Shown here in pieces: positions 62,751-64,000 of a stretch of 64,000 bases of DNA. The DNA comes from Achromobacter anxifer (GTDB taxonomy: Bacteria > Pseudomonadota > Gammaproteobacteria > Burkholderiales > Burkholderiaceae_B). Below the pieces are notes generated by a model. That model was not told the DNA's origin. It made no database searches and saw only the letters and a program-made list of their open reading frames with translations. The translations under genes and the position numbers were made by a program. The stretch is from positions 1 to 64,000 of the forward strand of contig NZ_CAHLAR010000010.1 in NCBI RefSeq assembly GCF_903652925.1, in the 5' to 3' direction. The number at the start of each line of letters is the position of its first letter. Position 1 is the first letter of the stretch.

Positions 62751-63665
62751 TTGAATAAATTGAATTACCGACAGACTGAAATGCTGTGGGCCATCGTCAT
62801 GGCCGGATCGATCAGCGGCGCCGCCCGGTTGCTGAATATTTCCCAGCCGGCGGTCAGCCGGATGCTGGCCCACACCGAAAAGGCAATGGGCGTGACGCTC
62901 TTCGAGCGGGTCCGCGGCAAGCTCCGGCCGACCTCGCAAGTGCAGAGCCTGTTTGAGGAAATCGAGAAAACCCAGCGCATGATGCAGCGCGTCAACGACC
63001 TGGCCGACGCGCTGGCGGAACACGGCACCGGGGTGTTGCGGCTGGCGTCCATTCCGAGCCTGGCCCAGTTCCTGGTGCCGCGCGCCGTGGCGCGCTTCCA
63101 ACAGCGCCATCCGGAGCTGCTGCTGCGGCTGAACACGACCGCGCTGCCCACGCTGATCACTGATGTGCTGCAGGGCGAAGCCGAGCTGGGGCTGGTGGTG
63201 ATGCAGGCCGATCACCCCTTTTTGACCTCGCAGCCGCTGCACGTGGGGCGCATGGTGGCCGCCATTCCCAAGGCGCATCCGCTGGCGGGGCGCGCCGAGG
63301 TAAGCCTGGCCGACCTGTCGCCGCATCCGCACATCGTGGTGGGCACGCGCATGCCCTTCGGCATGCTGGTGCTGGGCGCCTTCGAGCAGGCCGGCCTGCC
63401 GTGCCGCATGTGCGCCGACGTGCCCTGGAGCCAGCTGGCCTGCGCCCTGGTGAATGCCGGGGTGGGCATCGCCATCGTCGACGAATTCACCGTCATGCAG
63501 AACACCATGCCGGACGTGGTCATCGTGCCGCTGGCAGAGCGCATTCCGCTGAACATCTCGGCCGTCTACGCCAGCAACCGCGAGCCCTCGCCCATTGCGC
63601 TGGAGTTCATCAAGGAGCTGCGCGGGGTGCTCGCGGAGGCCTTTCCAGTCCAAAATAAGGGTTAG
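62751..63665 (+). CDS. LysR family transcriptional regulator
   Basis: A 304-residue LysR regulator: NYRQTEMLWAIVMAGSISGAARLLNISQPAVSRMLAHTEKAMG in the HTH, effector domain from about residue 94 (GVLRLASIPSLAQFLVPRAV). The start is TTG at 62751 with GGAG nine bases upstream; an ATG at 62736 is in another frame and stops at once. It is divergent from the binding-protein/amidase genes and is followed 89 bp later by a permease gene, so it likely controls the whole amide-uptake locus. Confidence 0.9.
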   Translation: MNKLNYRQTEMLWAIVMAGSISGAARLLNISQPAVSRMLAHTEKAMGVTLFERVRGKLRPTSQVQSLFEEIEKTQRMMQRVNDLADALAEHGTGVLRLASIPSLAQFLVPRAVARFQQRHPELLLRLNTTALPTLITDVLQGEAELGLVVMQADHPFLTSQPLHVGRMVAAIPKAHPLAGRAEVSLADLSPHPHIVVGTRMPFGMLVLGAFEQAGLPCRMCADVPWSQLACALVNAGVGIAIVDEFTVMQNTMPDVVIVPLAERIPLNISAVYASNREPSPIALEFIKELRGVLAEAFPVQNKG

Positions 63666-63754
63666 TCCTTAACTTGCAGTTATGGTTTGAACTGGTCATA
63701 ATCGCCTCCAAATAAAGCGGCCGCCCAACCCGGAAGCGGCCCGGAGGAAGACAT

Positions 63755-64000
63755 ATGAGCAGCAGTCCCGTCCTGGCGGCGGGCGCCGCCTCGCATCGCG
63801 CGCAGGATCAGCGCGCCTTGCGGTTGCGCACCCGCATCGCCGTCATCGTCTTTGCCGCCCTGGCCGCGGGCCTGGCCCTGATCCCCATGGCCACGTCGAA
63901 CATCTCGTTCGCGTTCTACCTGATGCTGTGGATCACCATGGCCAGCGCCATGAACATCTGCGTCGGCTTCACGGGCTACCTGCCGTTCGGCTATGTGGTG
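63755..64000 (+). CDS. livM: LIV-type ABC permease LivM, N-terminal part
   Basis: The first 82 residues of a permease, cut by the window edge. After a soluble stretch of about 28 residues (AGAASHRAQDQRALRLRTR) come two hydrophobic segments (IAVIVFAALAAGLALIP and FYLMLWITMASAMNICVGF). GFTGYLPFGYVV is the LivM motif that is followed by the conserved Gly-rich loop. GGAGGAAG precedes the ATG. It presumably belongs to the transporter of the binding protein at 61387-62619, with livG, livF and another permease outside the window. Confidence 0.85.
   Translation, partial: MSSSPVLAAGAASHRAQDQRALRLRTRIAVIVFAALAAGLALIPMATSNISFAFYLMLWITMASAMNICVGFTGYLPFGYVV

Overview
The window is GC-rich bacterial DNA with the gene content of a soil or opportunistic betaproteobacterium of the family Alcaligenaceae, most likely Achromobacter or a close Bordetella relative. 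The taxonomic call is inferred from the DUF3460-scpA-panC and prepilin peptidase-coaE-zapD gene orders, the three orphan Bug (TctC-type) binding proteins, and the many LysR regulators and LIV-type ABC systems. No insertion sequence, prophage, CRISPR array, rRNA or tRNA was recognised. Nearly all of the window is coding, and operons have many 1-14 bp gene overlaps.

Region 1 (1-11911). A ten-gene minus-strand operon runs from an AroE-like dehydrogenase through a LIV-type binding protein and LivHMGF transporter, an SDR, a fused E1 alpha-beta 2-oxoacid dehydrogenase and a VOC protein to the N-terminus of its E2, cut by the window edge. An SDR and an FCD-type GntR regulator face away from it across an intergenic region with two TTGTCAG repeats exactly 21 bp apart. 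This looks like an uptake and catabolic unit that oxidises an unknown hydroxylated compound to an acyl-CoA.

Region 2 (11954-17253) holds housekeeping or accessory minus-strand genes: a SAF-domain oxidoreductase, a deoxyribonucleotidase, an RNA 2',3'-cyclic phosphodiesterase, a CheD with a repeat tail, and ftsE-ftsX.

Region 3 (17544-23805) has the general amino acid ABC transporter aapJQMP, an orphan Bug protein, a structured 164-bp inverted-repeat element and a small VOC gene that ends inside a 31-bp-period tandem repeat.

Region 4 (23915-39044) is the richest part. A 14-gene co-directional minus-strand cluster combines the complete lower gentisate pathway (gentisate 1,2-dioxygenase, maleylpyruvate isomerase, fumarylpyruvate hydrolase) with a 3-hydroxybenzoate 6-hydroxylase, a second PhzS-like flavin monooxygenase, a PchB/AroQ-like protein, an FAD oxidoreductase, two Bug proteins and a complete LIV-type transporter. 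It is read from a promoter with a LysR-type box and a divergent LysR gene.

Region 5 (39177-48361) carries core genes: glpK with an MFS exporter, DUF3460, scpA, panC, an orphan LuxR-type HTH protein, an NlpE-like lipoprotein, a prepilin peptidase, coaE and zapD. Region 6 (48660-57670) is an mdtABC/muxABC-type RND efflux operon with its outer-membrane channel. Region 7 (57728-64000) has a small membrane protein, an SDR with a divergent LysR, and an amidase with a LIV-type binding protein, a divergent LysR and the start of a LivM-type permease.

A theme across the window is a strong GC-rich stem-loop just after solute-binding-protein genes and at other junctions inside operons. This suggests a general layout for differential expression within transcripts.
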